Below, in pieces: positions 13,483-24,033 of a DNA stretch of 64,000 nucleotides. The position numbers were made by a program, and so were the translations under genes. The notes beneath the pieces were generated by a model that ran no database searches, was not told the origin of the DNA, and saw only the letters and a program-made list of their open reading frames with translations. Position 1 is the stretch's first letter. Each line of letters starts with the position of its first letter. Source of the DNA: Batkoa obscura (Eukaryota; Entomophthoromycota; Entomophthoromycetes; Entomophthorales; Batkoaceae); contig JASVEC010000008.1 in assembly GCA_030770535.1 (NCBI GenBank), positions 992,001-1,056,000 of the forward strand, read 5' to 3'.

Positions 13483-14362
13483 ATATAGCACTTTACTTTT
13501 GAGAGCTTTTGAAGTTACACAGCTTATACATAGAAATAAAGAATCAATAATTTAGAGATAACAATATATGCATTTTGTTCAAAAGGATGTATTTTTATGA
13601 AAATCAACTTTCACATTTTCCCAGTAGTCTGCTTTTTTTAATAAAATCATTTTATGGAAAAACCATTAAAGTTAAACTCTAAGAAAAAATTGTTTTTTTA
13701 TGTTTGAAAATTAAACTATTATTGTTCAGAGTCATACCAAGATTGCTATCTTTCTTTATCTTTTATTTGCCCTTTTATCTATCCATTACTAATCAAGATA
13801 AATATTAGCAGTTTGGAACTTACTAGCTTTTAAAAAAAAAGTATTTAAGTTGAAGAACGCGAGTTAATTTTAAAATGTTAATTTATCTTTCAAAATGTTA
13901 TCTATCAAAAAAGTTCTAAAAAATGAATGAAATGTTGTTATATATAAACTTTATATATTATTAGTAGCTAAAGTTTTTGAAGCTTATCATCTTAAACTGC
14001 TGTTTAATGAATGCATATAAATCAACTTAACTTGAGAACCCATCAATGTAACGATGTAGCAATGTTTAAAGGCTATTTTTTATAAAGTACAAACCTTTAA
14101 AGTCCTTGTAACTAATTTAATGCATTTGAAATTATCAACATATTGCAGAGACATCGATGTTTTTTTAATACTCAGACTAACTTCCATTAAATTAACAGTC
14201 TATAAAACATATCTAAAATTTTATATATAGTTACTAATAATTGTTTCTTAGTTTCAGCACGTTAGGTTAAACTAACCCAAGCCGTTATTATATATTCATT
14301 TTCAAATATTTTATAAATATTTTTTTTGGACTTTCAGAAGCTTCCAATGAAACATAATATAT

Positions 14363-14461
14363 GGGGGTGTTTTTTTTAGCTTCATTATTTTTTCCATTTT
14401 TTAAGCGCTATTCAAGCGGAAAGATTGTTAGTAAAATTCTTAAACAAAAAAATACATCCCC
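14363..14461 (-). repeat. MITE-A copy 3
   Basis: Well-preserved 99-bp copy: GGGGGTGTTTTTTTTAGCTT at the left, AATACATCCCC at the right, flanked on both sides by ATAT (14359-14362 and 14462-14465). Confidence 0.92.
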
Positions 14462-16226
14462 ATATGTAAAAAACATTGATAGCATCTGAAAGACAAGTTT
14501 ATAAAGTTATGAAAAGCAGAGTTTATATACCTTTTAAAGGCTATAATTTCACCTTCGGTTTACCTTTTTTATCTTGTGACCTCTTTTGATGTTTAACCAG
14601 TTGCTATAGGTTCTCGTTAAAATGCCAAGTTACTATTTATTCTAGTAAATTAAGGGATAGAATAGGTGTTGGACACTTTCAATTTTGATTCAAATTTCTT
14701 ATGTAAAAATACAAAAATTAAAACTTTGTAATATCCAAATCGTCATACATAAAATTTACTATAAACTATATAAAAAATGAATTTGTATTTTTAGCTTATA
14801 GTAAATTTGATTTTAGTATGAAATAAAAGGTCTTATAGGAAATTAAGGTAACATAAGATTAGATACACATATGTATATGGTACACTATTATTTTCAAGTC
14901 AGGTGTCACTTAAACCCCTGTAAAACCGAAAAGTATTCATTAAAAAAAAACAGCTCGTAATGATATAAAATACAAAGAACTTGTAATTTGGTGAAAATGG
15001 CTGTATGCTAAATCTTGGTACGGTGAAAAGAGGGGTTACGCCTTACCAAATTAGCAAACTTTACATTTAATCAATTTGACTATTAGTTTGGTGGACTTCT
15101 ATCCCTATTTCAATATATCATTTTTATACTTTTATAAAGTCTTGTATACTAGGCTAAAATCATAAGCCATAAAAATGTGGCAATGGTTTTTAATCATGTA
15201 CAACCAACCCTTCGGTGAACTTTGTAAAATCCAAACTTTATTTGATACACATAAACGCCGTTTTAATTAAATACAAAATCAATAAAGTCAATATAGCTAC
15301 ATATCCTCAACGCTCTCATTATGTATAAACTTCTTATTTCCTATGTCAAAAAACTGTAAATATCAAATATGTGGGATGTTACAATTGTCTTATTAATTAT
15401 ATCTATAATTTCAATAAAATAATGAACGATTTAATCAAATTTTATAGCTCTCTATTTGTTCAATTTTTAAAATATAGGCAAACATTACTAACTAAAATAC
15501 AAGATTTTCAGATTCAGGACAATCAGTAAAAATTGAACTTTATAAACATAAAGTAAAATTAGCTTTCTTTTGTACTTAGGCAGCCATTAGTACAGTAATA
15601 CTTGAAATGATAGCAATTTGACACAAAAGTAATGTTAGCATTAGATATATGATAGCTTTAAAGGCAATGATGGGTTCACTTCTCAAAATCAGCTAAAGGA
15701 AGATTGATTTGTGTGGAAAAATTGATTTTGTATCATTTTGTATTACTTGTGAAGAGATACTAGCAGAGAAATTAAGATATTCAATGTTTAGTTTAAGTGG
15801 TAGAGCTTCTATAGAGTTTTTAAGCATAGAGTGTCACAGCTAAAAGCATTATAAATTATGCGCGAAAGAATAATAGTTTGCAAATAAAAGAGCGGAAGGC
15901 AAGCACAAAAACAAAAGATCGGGCCTTTATATAAAATTTACATAAATAGATTTATATTTAAGCCAATGTCCAGAATACTTTAAAATCTTAATGTATTTAT
16001 TCCAAACCTATATTTTTGAATATAAGCAAAGTATCCTTGAAATATTAAACATTTAAGCAATAAACATTAATAGGAGTATGACAAAATGAAAATAATATTT
16101 TCGAAAATGTAAGATCAAATTAATAGTATCGTTGTTATGGTTTCACAATATCAAAGGTTACAGAATTTGAAATTCATATACATTAAATCAATTTTATTAA
16201 TTTGACTTATCTTTTATAAACAAAAT

Positions 16227-16958
16227 TCAATTTTTAATAGGGTATCTGATTGTCTTAGGGCAAGATCCCATTGCTGGAGAGTTAGTAATTTGGAAATTAT
16301 CTTTTCCGGTTACATACATATGAAGTCTGATTTCATTTATAGCACCACTTTTACAGATAAGTTGAACTTGGGCACCAAGTTTGTTTAAAGCGGCGATAAA
16401 ATCATTTCTAGGGTAAGAGCCTCCAGGAACAATACCAGAGCTTTCGAGTGTCTGATAGAGGTTGAATTGAGATCTTAGTTTCAAACCTGTTTTAAAATAA
16501 TCCCTAGCATCTTGTCCTTTTGAGTATGAAGAATAACAATTTGGTGCAAATACGCTATAGCATGTGCCATGCTTGCTCCACTCATGCTCCCAAAAAGCAG
16601 GGTTGTCTCCCTTATAAGATGCCCAATAAGTATTCATATCAGATTCCAAAGATGAATCAGTACCTACGATAGCATCAAGGTCATTATAATTGCGGGAGGT
16701 ATCACATCCTTCTGCTGATCCATAAGTTCCATCGCAGTTATTAGGCCATAAGCCATGAAGAGTAAACGCATCCCTTGGGCCTAATCCTGGGACCCATTGT
16801 AAAGCTAATACTAATAAACCCATATCTGGGGTACAACATTTATCTACAGCACTTGCTGAGCATGAACGAACATCACTGCTACAAGCAAGGTTTGAGTTTA
16901 ATTGACCAAAAGCGTTAAGAATTAAGATTGATAATACAAGTCCAGTAGAGAATCTCAT
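16227..16958 (-). CDS. secreted ribonuclease T2
   Basis: Acid RNase of the T2 family, which cleaves RNA to 2',3'-cyclic phosphates in the secretory/vacuolar space or outside the cell. Single exon, 243 aa, usual length for the catalytic domain. Signal peptide at residues 1-19 (MRFSTGLVLSILILNAFGQ). Both active-site signatures are intact: CAS1 FTLHGLWPNNCDG with His68 and CAS2 FWEHEWSKHGTC with Glu126, Lys129 and His130, matching the His/Glu/Lys/His set of RNase Rh. Many cysteines (CCTPD, EGCDTS, NCYSS, CKSG, SCPK) fit the conserved disulfides. No C-terminal extension. A TATATAA box sits 53 bp upstream of the ATG, typical of inducible genes in this window. Confidence 0.95.
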   Translation of the reverse strand: MRFSTGLVLSILILNAFGQLNSNLACSSDVRSCSASAVDKCCTPDMGLLVLALQWVPGLGPRDAFTLHGLWPNNCDGTYGSAEGCDTSRNYNDLDAIVGTDSSLESDMNTYWASYKGDNPAFWEHEWSKHGTCYSVFAPNCYSSYSKGQDARDYFKTGLKLRSQFNLYQTLESSGIVPGGSYPRNDFIAALNKLGAQVQLICKSGAINEIRLHMYVTGKDNFQITNSPAMGSCPKTIRYPIKN

Positions 16959-17010
16959 CTGGATATTTGTTATTTGTTATTTATTAAATTTAAAATATAC
17001 CATGCCCTCC

Positions 17011-17017
17011 TTATATA
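17011..17017 (-). promoter_or_regulatory. TATA box of the RNase T2 gene
   Basis: TATATAA on the minus strand, 53 bp before the ATG at 16958, within GGTATATAAGGAGGGC. Confidence 0.6.
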
Positions 17018-17997
17018 CCTTTTTGATTTAATCTAGAGGTACTGCCAAATTAAATAAATAAATTTACTTCTCTGTTAATTTTTTTATTCATTGTATTTAT
17101 TCTTGAGAATAATTTAGCATGTGGAAGTATAATTAGGTTATAAGTCATTAATATGTAGAAATGGTTTTAAATTTAATATACAAAACATTAAATTAACTTT
17201 AAGTAGTAAAAAGTAACGGATATTGGAATAAAATATGAAAAAAATGTTATATTATATAACACAAAATTATTATTACAACTCGTGCTTTCATTTTTTTAAA
17301 CATATTTCTGTATAAATACCGTTCATTGACTTTATGCTGTAGATTCAAATTTATACTGTCACGCTCTCATACCTAATTTTTGTGAAAATTAATAACGATT
17401 TAATATATTAAAATGAAAATATCGATGAAAATACCAAGTGAAATATTTAACTTATATAAAATTCATAGATGTGATCTAGTGCTATTTAACATGCCAAATA
17501 AAACATGGCGTTAACTTTTTTTAAAATCTTGAAGCTGATGTGACTCACTAAATCAATCTTTAAAAATAGTAAACTTATTCATGGATATTATTCTTTGTTT
17601 AATTACGGCATATTTTTTTTAGCAATTTTGTTTTATATTATTTTATATTTTAAGTATAGAATTCAACAACGTGCGATTCTAACCTTATTATTATTTTTTA
17701 AAATAAGTGCACTATCGAACGAATGAGTTATTAAAAAAGCTATTTATAGTCTATAATATTTAAAAAATAAATGCTATATTTTATATTTATATTTATATTT
17801 ATATTTATATTTATAAATCAAAATATTAAACCTTAACAAAGCTTTGACTAGAATTTCTTTACCGAATTATTATTCGAATTTATAATCATTGTATATTATA
17901 TTTTAAGTCTTATATATATTTGTTGATTATCACTAGAGTATTCATTGTATAAGGTTTATCTAAAAGCTAAATCTGTTTTGAATTATAAACATAGTAT
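17018..17997. other. intergenic region
   Basis: AT-rich DNA with no gene. It contains the hexamer microsatellite described separately and leads into the cluster of mobile elements. Confidence 0.5.
17780..17815. repeat. (TTTATA)n microsatellite
   Basis: About six near-perfect tandem copies of a TTATAT hexamer. Confidence 0.8.
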
Positions 17998-18267
17998 GGA
18001 GATATTTTTTATCAATTGTCCTTTTTTGCTATTTTTTTAAATTTAGAAATTAACCAGTATGTTATTCAAGCTTGGATGTGTGCTAGCCAACTATTCATTT
18101 CAAAATTAAATTAAATTAATAAGCCTTAAATCAGCATGATAGAGCAAATAATTGGCTATAAAATTTATAATTTCCCAGCCCACATTTGAACCTAAGCAGC
18201 TGCATTAATTATTTAATTTCTAAATTTTAAAATAACAAAAAAAGGGTAATAGGTAAAAAACATTCAC
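17998..18267. repeat. MITE-B copy 1 (about 270-bp fold-back element)
   Basis: Begins GGAGATATTTTTTATCAATT and ends AGGTAAAAAACATTCAC followed by ATAT. Aligns over its whole length with 62314-62585, for example AAATTTAGAAA..TTAACCAGTA, GCTAGCCAACTATTCATTT and CAGCTGCATTAATTA. The two halves are imperfect inverted repeats of about 115 nt, so a single strand can fold into one long hairpin. It is non-coding. Confidence 0.85.
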
Positions 18268-18590
18268 ATATTATACAGTAATATTTAGAGCAGTTTGAAA
18301 CTATTTTGATAAAAGTTTAGCAAATTTAATAGTTTTATTAATTTACATCTTATATTCAAATAAAACGATTGTAATCGAGGACAATGATATGAAATGATAA
18401 TACAAAGAACATTTATTTTTGTTCAAAACAAAATCACTTAAAGTATATTTCGAAATATATTTGGCACGGTTTCTTCAATATTTCCAAAAAGAACATGAGT
18501 TAACATTTAAAAGTTATTTCAAATAATTTATTCATAAAGAAGCTTATTATCCAAAATAGACTTAAACTTAAATTTAAGAGTACTCTATAT

Positions 18591-18689
18591 GGGGATGTAT
18601 TTTTTTGTTTAAGAATTTTACTAACAATCTTTCCGCTTAAATAGCGCTTAAAAAATGCAAAAAATAGTGAAACCAAAAAAAACATCACC
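18591..18689 (+). repeat. MITE-A copy 4 (type description)
   Basis: 99 bp between two perfect ATAT tetramers (18587-18590, 18690-18693). Family structure: GGGGATGTATTTTTTTGTTT at one end, AAACCAAAAAAAACATCCCC at the other (inverted repeat of about 17 bp), conserved inner blocks AAGAATTTTACTAACAATC and TTTCCGCTTAAATAGCGCTT, and a small palindrome CGCT-TAAAT-AGCG at the centre. The whole element is an imperfect hairpin with no coding capacity. Ten copies lie in this window, all outside coding exons. Confidence 0.93.
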
Positions 18690-18842
18690 ATATCGTATAT
18701 TCAGTGATCTAACTTTCGAATAGAACTATTAAAATACAGTAGTAGAATATAAAAATGTTATTTGATAGTCAGTATATAAACCAATTAAGAGGAGTTATAT
18801 TTTGAGTTTAAAAATCAAAAGAGAAAAGGTTATACAATATTA

Positions 18843-18864
18843 GGGGGTGTCCGAATTGGTTTCA
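18843..18864. repeat. left terminal inverted repeat of the transposon
   Basis: Starts GGGGGTGTCCGAATTGGTTT; exact reverse complement of 21686-21707. The next 20 bases (TTTTTTTATCCAATTTTTAA) also resemble the MITE-A end. Confidence 0.95.
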
Positions 18865-19372
18865 TTTTTTTATCCAATTTTTAAATATTTATATTTTAAA
18901 AACTTTGCTTAAAATTCTATAAAAATAAATTCTTTAAAAGCCAAAAGTACCCGACACAGTTTTAAATTATTTTGTTATAATTTATATTGTCAATTAGCGG
19001 AATTTTTATTAAATTTAATATAAATTCCTGGATTAGTAAAGATTTTACTAATATAGCCTGTATAGTGATATTAGTCAAAGTTGTAATATGTAAATAAATA
19101 TATGCTTTTATATAGCTTTATTAAGAAATATTTATTATTAATTGTTTTATATTCAACACTACAGATTTGCTATCAAATGAATAAATTATTTTAATGTTAT
19201 AATTACATTATTAATATATCGCTAAGTTAATAAATAGCTGCATGGGAGGGAGTGGTTAGCCCCAAAACTATAATTAACCATCCCTATGTAATACAAGCAG
19301 TGTATTAATAGTTTTTACTTATTATTACAACTACTTGCTCTTTGACTATTTATTAACTTAGCTATCAATAAT

Positions 19373-21076
19373 TTAAGTAATATCAACATTTAATAATTGA
19401 TTTCTATCATCTAATAAGCTACTTACTTGCTTACTAAATATTGAAACTTTTAAATTCTCAGTTATTTTTGTAAGATAAGCTGGGGTTGACCTTTTAATTT
19501 TTCTATCCTCTATAGACTCTATAACTTTAATTGAAATTATGTCGCTTTTTTTTGATCTATCAGATACTGGATAACAGTATAGTTTTTTACCACGTTTAAT
19601 AAAATGTAAATACTTTTTAATACCTTTTATTTTTATTATTTTTTTTGTATCTTTGTTTCTTTCATACTTTTTAAAAATTATATTTGTTTTCCCATTATTG
19701 ACAGTTGAGTTATTAAATCTATTATTTTCACAAACAAAAATCTCAAATTTTGAAATTAATTGATCAATATCTTCTATTTTACCTAATGCTTCAAGACTAT
19801 TTTTCCACTGTGAAAGATTTCCAAAATGCCCGTCAACTATACTTTTTCCATGATGCTCAGCAAAAAAATTAAGATCAATATTTAAACTACTATTTATTTT
19901 ATGACTTTCTTCAAATACATAATGTAAAAACTCTTGAGATTTAAAATGATATCCTGTATCTGCCCATATATTAATTTTTGTAAACTTTTTAAACAAAGGC
20001 TCTTTAGATATTAAATCAATCAAACAATCTCCTGCATATGCTGAATCATGATTTAATATTTCAGATAAATAATCAAAATAAACTTTGCCTATTGTTTTAT
20101 CGTTTTTTAAATACAAAACGCCAAACCCTAATACTGATATAGCTTGTTTGTTATAATGATCTAAGTTTATTGGATCTGGTCTCGTTCCTATTTCCATATT
20201 TTGTTTAAAGTCTAAAATTATTATACAACTTCTATTATTTAATTTTTCAATAGTTTCATTAAGTATGTTTTTTTGAGTATCAACACAAAATTCATGTAAT
20301 TTATATAACCTTTTTTCTTTATTAAAAGATTCCTGTATCTCTGCTTTATTTTCTGTCGCTGTATTTATTTTATTTTCAAATAACTTTTTTCTAACTGTAT
20401 ACTGGGCACATATATTACATAAATCTGTTTTTCTTGCTGGATTTTTAAAATTATTTGGTATATATTTGAAAAATGTTGACCTAGCTACTGCTTTATCTTT
20501 TAAATCATTAAAATACTTACTGTATATCATTCTTCTACTTTTGTTTAATATATATATATTCTCTGACGAATATTTATCATTACTTTTTTTACTAAATCTT
20601 GATGAAATAGTTGAATTATCAAGTAAATATTGTATAATAATCTCGATTTGCTCATCTTTAATTTTTTTTGTATTTTTGATAGTAGGTCGTAATGTTGGTA
20701 TTTTATTATTATTAATTATTTTTGAATAATCATATTGATTTTTACTTATATTAAATCCAAAACTTTTACATTCATCAAAAGAATATACTGAAGCTATAGT
20801 CGATAATAATGCTACTTGTTGGTTTTTGTTTCCTGTTTCCCTTAAAACACTAATTTTATACATTGCTTGATTAAGTTTGTTATTATTAATAGTAAAATTT
20901 AATAATATTTCTTTTCTTTTTTTTGTTTTATTATAAAATTCCATAAACTTTGGGCAATTGTGAATAGTTGCTAAAATTGATGTAAATGAATTACAATGTT
21001 TATACAATGTGCTTCTCCCTACCGTATTAAAGTTTTTAGAAATTCCATTTCGAAGTTTAGTTATAAAAGCTTGCAT
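19373..21076 (-). CDS. transposase, DDE/D-type candidate
   Basis: Single-exon 567-residue protein filling the transposon. Candidate catalytic carboxylates stand in three well-formed blocks: Asp289 in IIILDFKQNMEIG, Asp373 in INIWADTGYHFKSQEF, and Glu407 or Asp415 in FFAEHHGKSIVDGHFGNL. Between the N-terminal region and the core is a likely zinc site, Cys220-x-x-Cys223 with His261 and Cys264. The N-terminal 200 residues are basic and probably bind DNA. The (H)HGK-x4-DGHFG pattern recurs in uncharacterised eukaryotic transposases, but I cannot name the superfamily with certainty. It is extremely Lys/Asn/Ile-rich, more so than neighbouring host genes. No introns, unlike most host genes here. The ATG at 21076 is the first in the open frame. 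Confidence 0.85.
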   Translation of the reverse strand: MQAFITKLRNGISKNFNTVGRSTLYKHCNSFTSILATIHNCPKFMEFYNKTKKRKEILLNFTINNNKLNQAMYKISVLRETGNKNQQVALLSTIASVYSFDECKSFGFNISKNQYDYSKIINNNKIPTLRPTIKNTKKIKDEQIEIIIQYLLDNSTISSRFSKKSNDKYSSENIYILNKSRRMIYSKYFNDLKDKAVARSTFFKYIPNNFKNPARKTDLCNICAQYTVRKKLFENKINTATENKAEIQESFNKEKRLYKLHEFCVDTQKNILNETIEKLNNRSCIIILDFKQNMEIGTRPDPINLDHYNKQAISVLGFGVLYLKNDKTIGKVYFDYLSEILNHDSAYAGDCLIDLISKEPLFKKFTKINIWADTGYHFKSQEFLHYVFEESHKINSSLNIDLNFFAEHHGKSIVDGHFGNLSQWKNSLEALGKIEDIDQLISKFEIFVCENNRFNNSTVNNGKTNIIFKKYERNKDTKKIIKIKGIKKYLHFIKRGKKLYCYPVSDRSKKSDIISIKVIESIEDRKIKRSTPAYLTKITENLKVSIFSKQVSSLLDDRNQLLNVDIT

Positions 21077-21685
21077 TTTGTTTTTATTTTAACAAAAAAC
21101 AAAGTCAAATAACTATATAATTATATATTATATAGCTATTGAATATTTAATAAAAAATACAAAACACTGTGAAATATCGTTTCATCATCTCTGTGATTGA
21201 TTATCGCATAATAATCACTTAACTTGTTTACAAAACTAGTTGAGTATAAAATAGATTCTCAACATAATAGCTCAAGGCTTTTTAATTAAATTGTTCCCTA
21301 ATATTTTACTTTTAATAAAGCCACTAAATCTTTCTGATAATATCTTATGTAGATTTTATAGTAATATCCTGTATTCTATTTATTTTACATAGCTCGTAGC
21401 TTATTGCGTATTACTCCTATTGATTTAAGTCTATCTTAGCTACATAAACTAAGGCCTTTTGACTTACGGCCAGTTAACTAAGCTAGAGCTGCTTTCAACT
21501 CCAATTGCTGAGTACTAACTTTCACAAACATATAATCAAAAAAATAAAATAAAATAAAATAAATAAAATAAGTCTTTAAGTTAAATTTTTATATTTAATT
21601 TTAAGCTTTTTAAATTTAGCTAATTATACATTAAAGACTTACAAATTTAAAAACTTAAAATTTGGATTAATTTCTAGTTAAATTC

Positions 21686-21707
21686 TGAAACCAATTCGGA
21701 CACCCCC
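21686..21707. repeat. right terminal inverted repeat of the transposon
   Basis: Ends AATTCGGACACCCCC, then ATTA. Inverted partner of 18843-18864. Confidence 0.95.
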
Positions 21708-21869
21708 ATTATTTAGTATAATATTAATATACGCTAAATGTACATAGTTATATCATAAAAAATAAAAGCGTAGTGGCTTGAAAACTGCCTTATTTAAATT
21801 AGCTATTTCAATTTTACGACAATTTAGTTTAATTTAGATATAAAGATGATGAGTCTGCAAAAAAATTTA

Positions 21870-23339
21870 TTACAAAACACAGTTTTTTCCAGGAGGAGAT
21901 AATAAATTAGCCCCATAGATTATAGCTCCTAAAGTCCATCCAATTTCGACATTATCAATTTCTTCATCAAAATAGATAGTACGATCTAATGATAGTCCAT
22001 ACCACTCCTTTAATATGTTAACAACATAAGCTGCCATAAAACAATAGTTGTCTATATCCTTATTGTCGCTTGCTTTACTATATTTTTTTAGATATTCTTC
22101 ACGACTCAAATTGCTACAGACAGAATCCGCACTTTTCAATAAACATTGTAGATTAGATTTTCCTTTACATTTGAACCAATTCGCTACTCCATACATTGCA
22201 AAAACGGCTATCAATTTCATATCATCAGGAATATCCGGTTGATAAACCCCATTGATAACACAAGACATAGTAGAGCAAAAAGAATTTTTCAACAACAACT
22301 TTTTAGTATTTGAAATACATTGTTTAAATCTCCACTACCTTCAAACTCAACATTGTCTTTCGTTTTTCCTTTATAACCCTTAATAAAGCATGGATCTTTG
22401 ATTTTTTCATTATAATCCTTGGATAAAAAACTAATCTCATTGACTTCATATCTTAATTTAGCTTCGTTTCTACCAAATTGAAGATAAGAATGAGTGTAAA
22501 GAATCCTTGAAGTACCATTTAAACTGATTGGAAAAGAGTTTTCGATTGGTACTTGAGAAGCCTCAAAAATAATTTGGTATGAGGCACCACTCATATCAAA
22601 CATACCGTAACTAAGACCAGTTGCAGTATTATTACTATTTAAAACGCCGACCATATAGTTACCCGCTAGCCAGCCAAAGACCCCTTCATATTCCCCAGGG
22701 ATCACTTGAGCTCCAAATTTTAAATCAAATTTAAAACCGGAAGTTTTCAATACCTCTTTTATCTGTTCCATTATATCGTTTGATTGTTTTTTACTTAATA
22801 ATTGCACACCAGCGGTTGCTTTTAAAAAGATTGACGCTTTACTATGCTCCGATTTAGGTACAAATTGAGTTACATTACCAATAAAATCTTTTAAATAATT
22901 TTGAACTTAACTAGGATTAAGAACCGCTAATTCTCCTGATTTTTTAATACTACATTGTTTCCCTTTTTTTGGTCCAGAAGTGTGGAGACTTGGTCTTACA
23001 TACGGTGAGGTATCACAATTTCTTGAATTGTTCCATTCATAAACAAAAAGTCGACTAAATTGGTTATCAATAATTGCTACTATGATTAATATTTAACCAG
23101 ATTACGTTCCCGTTGACCCCGCATCCATAATTATACCATAATTCAAATCTTTCACCTTTTCACCTTTTCACCTTTTCACTTTTACCTCTTTTTACCCATT
23201 TATAGCTATTAATTCTAGTCATTATATCTCTTATTCTACTCACCCTCATTGTTGGTGTCAAGTATGATACCTTCCCATTGGAATTGATATGAGAAGAGGT
23301 AGTTGAAATTAAATTACTGTTAGACAAAGGATAATACAT
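21870..23339 (-). pseudogene. apyrase (GDA1/CD39 nucleoside phosphatase) pseudogene
   Basis: Remains of an apyrase, an enzyme that hydrolyses nucleoside di- and triphosphates in the Golgi lumen or outside the cell. Conserved regions in order on the minus strand: ACR1 IIMDAGSTGT with RLFVYEW after a short intron (about 23055-23104), ACR2 FLKATAGVQLL, ACR3 GEYEGVFGWLAGNY, ACR4 GMFDMSGASYQI (a Ser replaces a usual Gly), and the C-terminal NGVYQP block. It is broken in at least three places: an out-of-frame join at the 8-bp repeat near 23152-23187, an in-frame TAA at 22907-22909, and a frame change near 22300 between the last two blocks. The reading frames elsewhere are clean, so the decay is recent, unless these are sequence errors. 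The possible N-terminal frame starts at 23339. Confidence 0.85.
23152..23187. repeat. 8-bp tandem repeat (CACCTTTT)n
   Basis: About four tandem copies of CACCTTTT (AAAAGGTG on the coding strand of the apyrase pseudogene). It lies between the N-terminal frame and the ACR1 frame of that pseudogene. Two units fewer would place both in one frame. Confidence 0.8.
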
Positions 23340-23979
23340 ATCAATTAGACTATTAAAACAAAATGAAAAGTCGAAAGTTTTTAACTCACTCTTTATAGTT
23401 AATTTAAAAATTATCTAATAAGTTAGAGTAAATTAATATATTTATTTAACGATTACTGGTTTAAGATATTTTTAAATGTGTTTTATATCAATAGAACTTT
23501 TTCGGAGCCAAACTTATTTAACGTTGATAAAGTCATTTTTATTATGACCTATTTTCCACTTAAACTAATATTTTTATATAGCTTCTGTACCATATATTTA
23601 AATAACTATTTGAAAAAAAAACAAAAGAACATTACATGGGACTATAAAAATGTTTCAATATTGCTTGACGTTATGAAAATATTTTGAGAAATTCCAGAAT
23701 AGACTAAGCTAATTTATCTAATAAGTCAATTTAAATATTAGTATTTTTATCAATCTATATCTATTATAATTTAGACATACTTTAACAAATAGCTAAAAGT
23801 TCTGTTTATTATATTATTATAAATGTTCTTTTTGTATTAATTGAACAATTATGGAAAGCAAAAAGTACCTTCAAACAGCGTTGATTGGAAATGAAGCAGT
23901 TCATCCCTTAAAAAAATACATTCAGGTAGAGAATTAAGGGAAGAAAAACAAGGGAAGTAATAAAGAGCCCTAATCATTT
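23340..23979. other. intergenic region between two pseudogenes
   Basis: No gene seen; a 69-codon plus frame at 23478-23687 is without family features. The last 100 bases resemble the promoter of the live methyltransferase gene at 46756. Confidence 0.5.
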
Positions 23980-23987
23980 ATAAAAGT
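23980..23987 (+). promoter_or_regulatory. relic TATA box of the methyltransferase pseudogene
   Basis: TATAAAAG about 47 bp before the relic start codon at 24034, the same spacing as in the live copy (46803-46812 to 46756). It shows that the promoter was copied with the gene. Confidence 0.55.
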
Positions 23988-24033
23988 CTTAAATCCACTC
24001 ACAGCATTCAGGCGCGAAATTTTAATATTAAAA

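Larger units (their letters stand above)
12551..16226. other. 3.7-kb gene-poor region with two miniature elements
   Basis: No convincing gene. A 61-codon minus frame at 13131-13316 has no family features. Two MITE-A copies (13386-13482 and 14363-14461) lie here in the same orientation, about 1 kb apart. The rest is AT-rich filler. Confidence 0.5.
18843..21707 (-). mobile_element. 2.87-kb autonomous-looking DNA transposon
   Basis: Bounded by 22-bp perfect inverted repeats (18843-18864 and 21686-21707) starting GGGGGTGTCCGAATTGG, and by a 4-bp direct repeat ATTA just outside (18839-18842 and 21708-21711), which reads as the target-site duplication. Inside is one uninterrupted 567-codon gene on the minus strand, with about 610 bp of leader and 530 bp of trailer. 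All signs point to a recent insertion that may still be active. Four-base AT-rich duplications are known for Sola and a few other eukaryotic superfamilies; I cannot settle the superfamily by eye. Confidence 0.9.

Noticed and set aside
18500-18691. 63-codon hydrophobic ORF
   Set aside because: Overlaps MITE-A copy 4, whose T-runs translate as Phe/Lys.
20466-20729. 87-codon Leu/Ile-rich plus ORF
   Set aside because: Antisense to the transposase gene; hydrophobicity is a by-product of its Asn/Lys codons.
19373-21076. Transposon as an LTR or virus-like element
   Set aside because: Inverted, not direct, terminal repeats; a 4-bp duplication; a single DDE/D-type gene; no capsid or polymerase.
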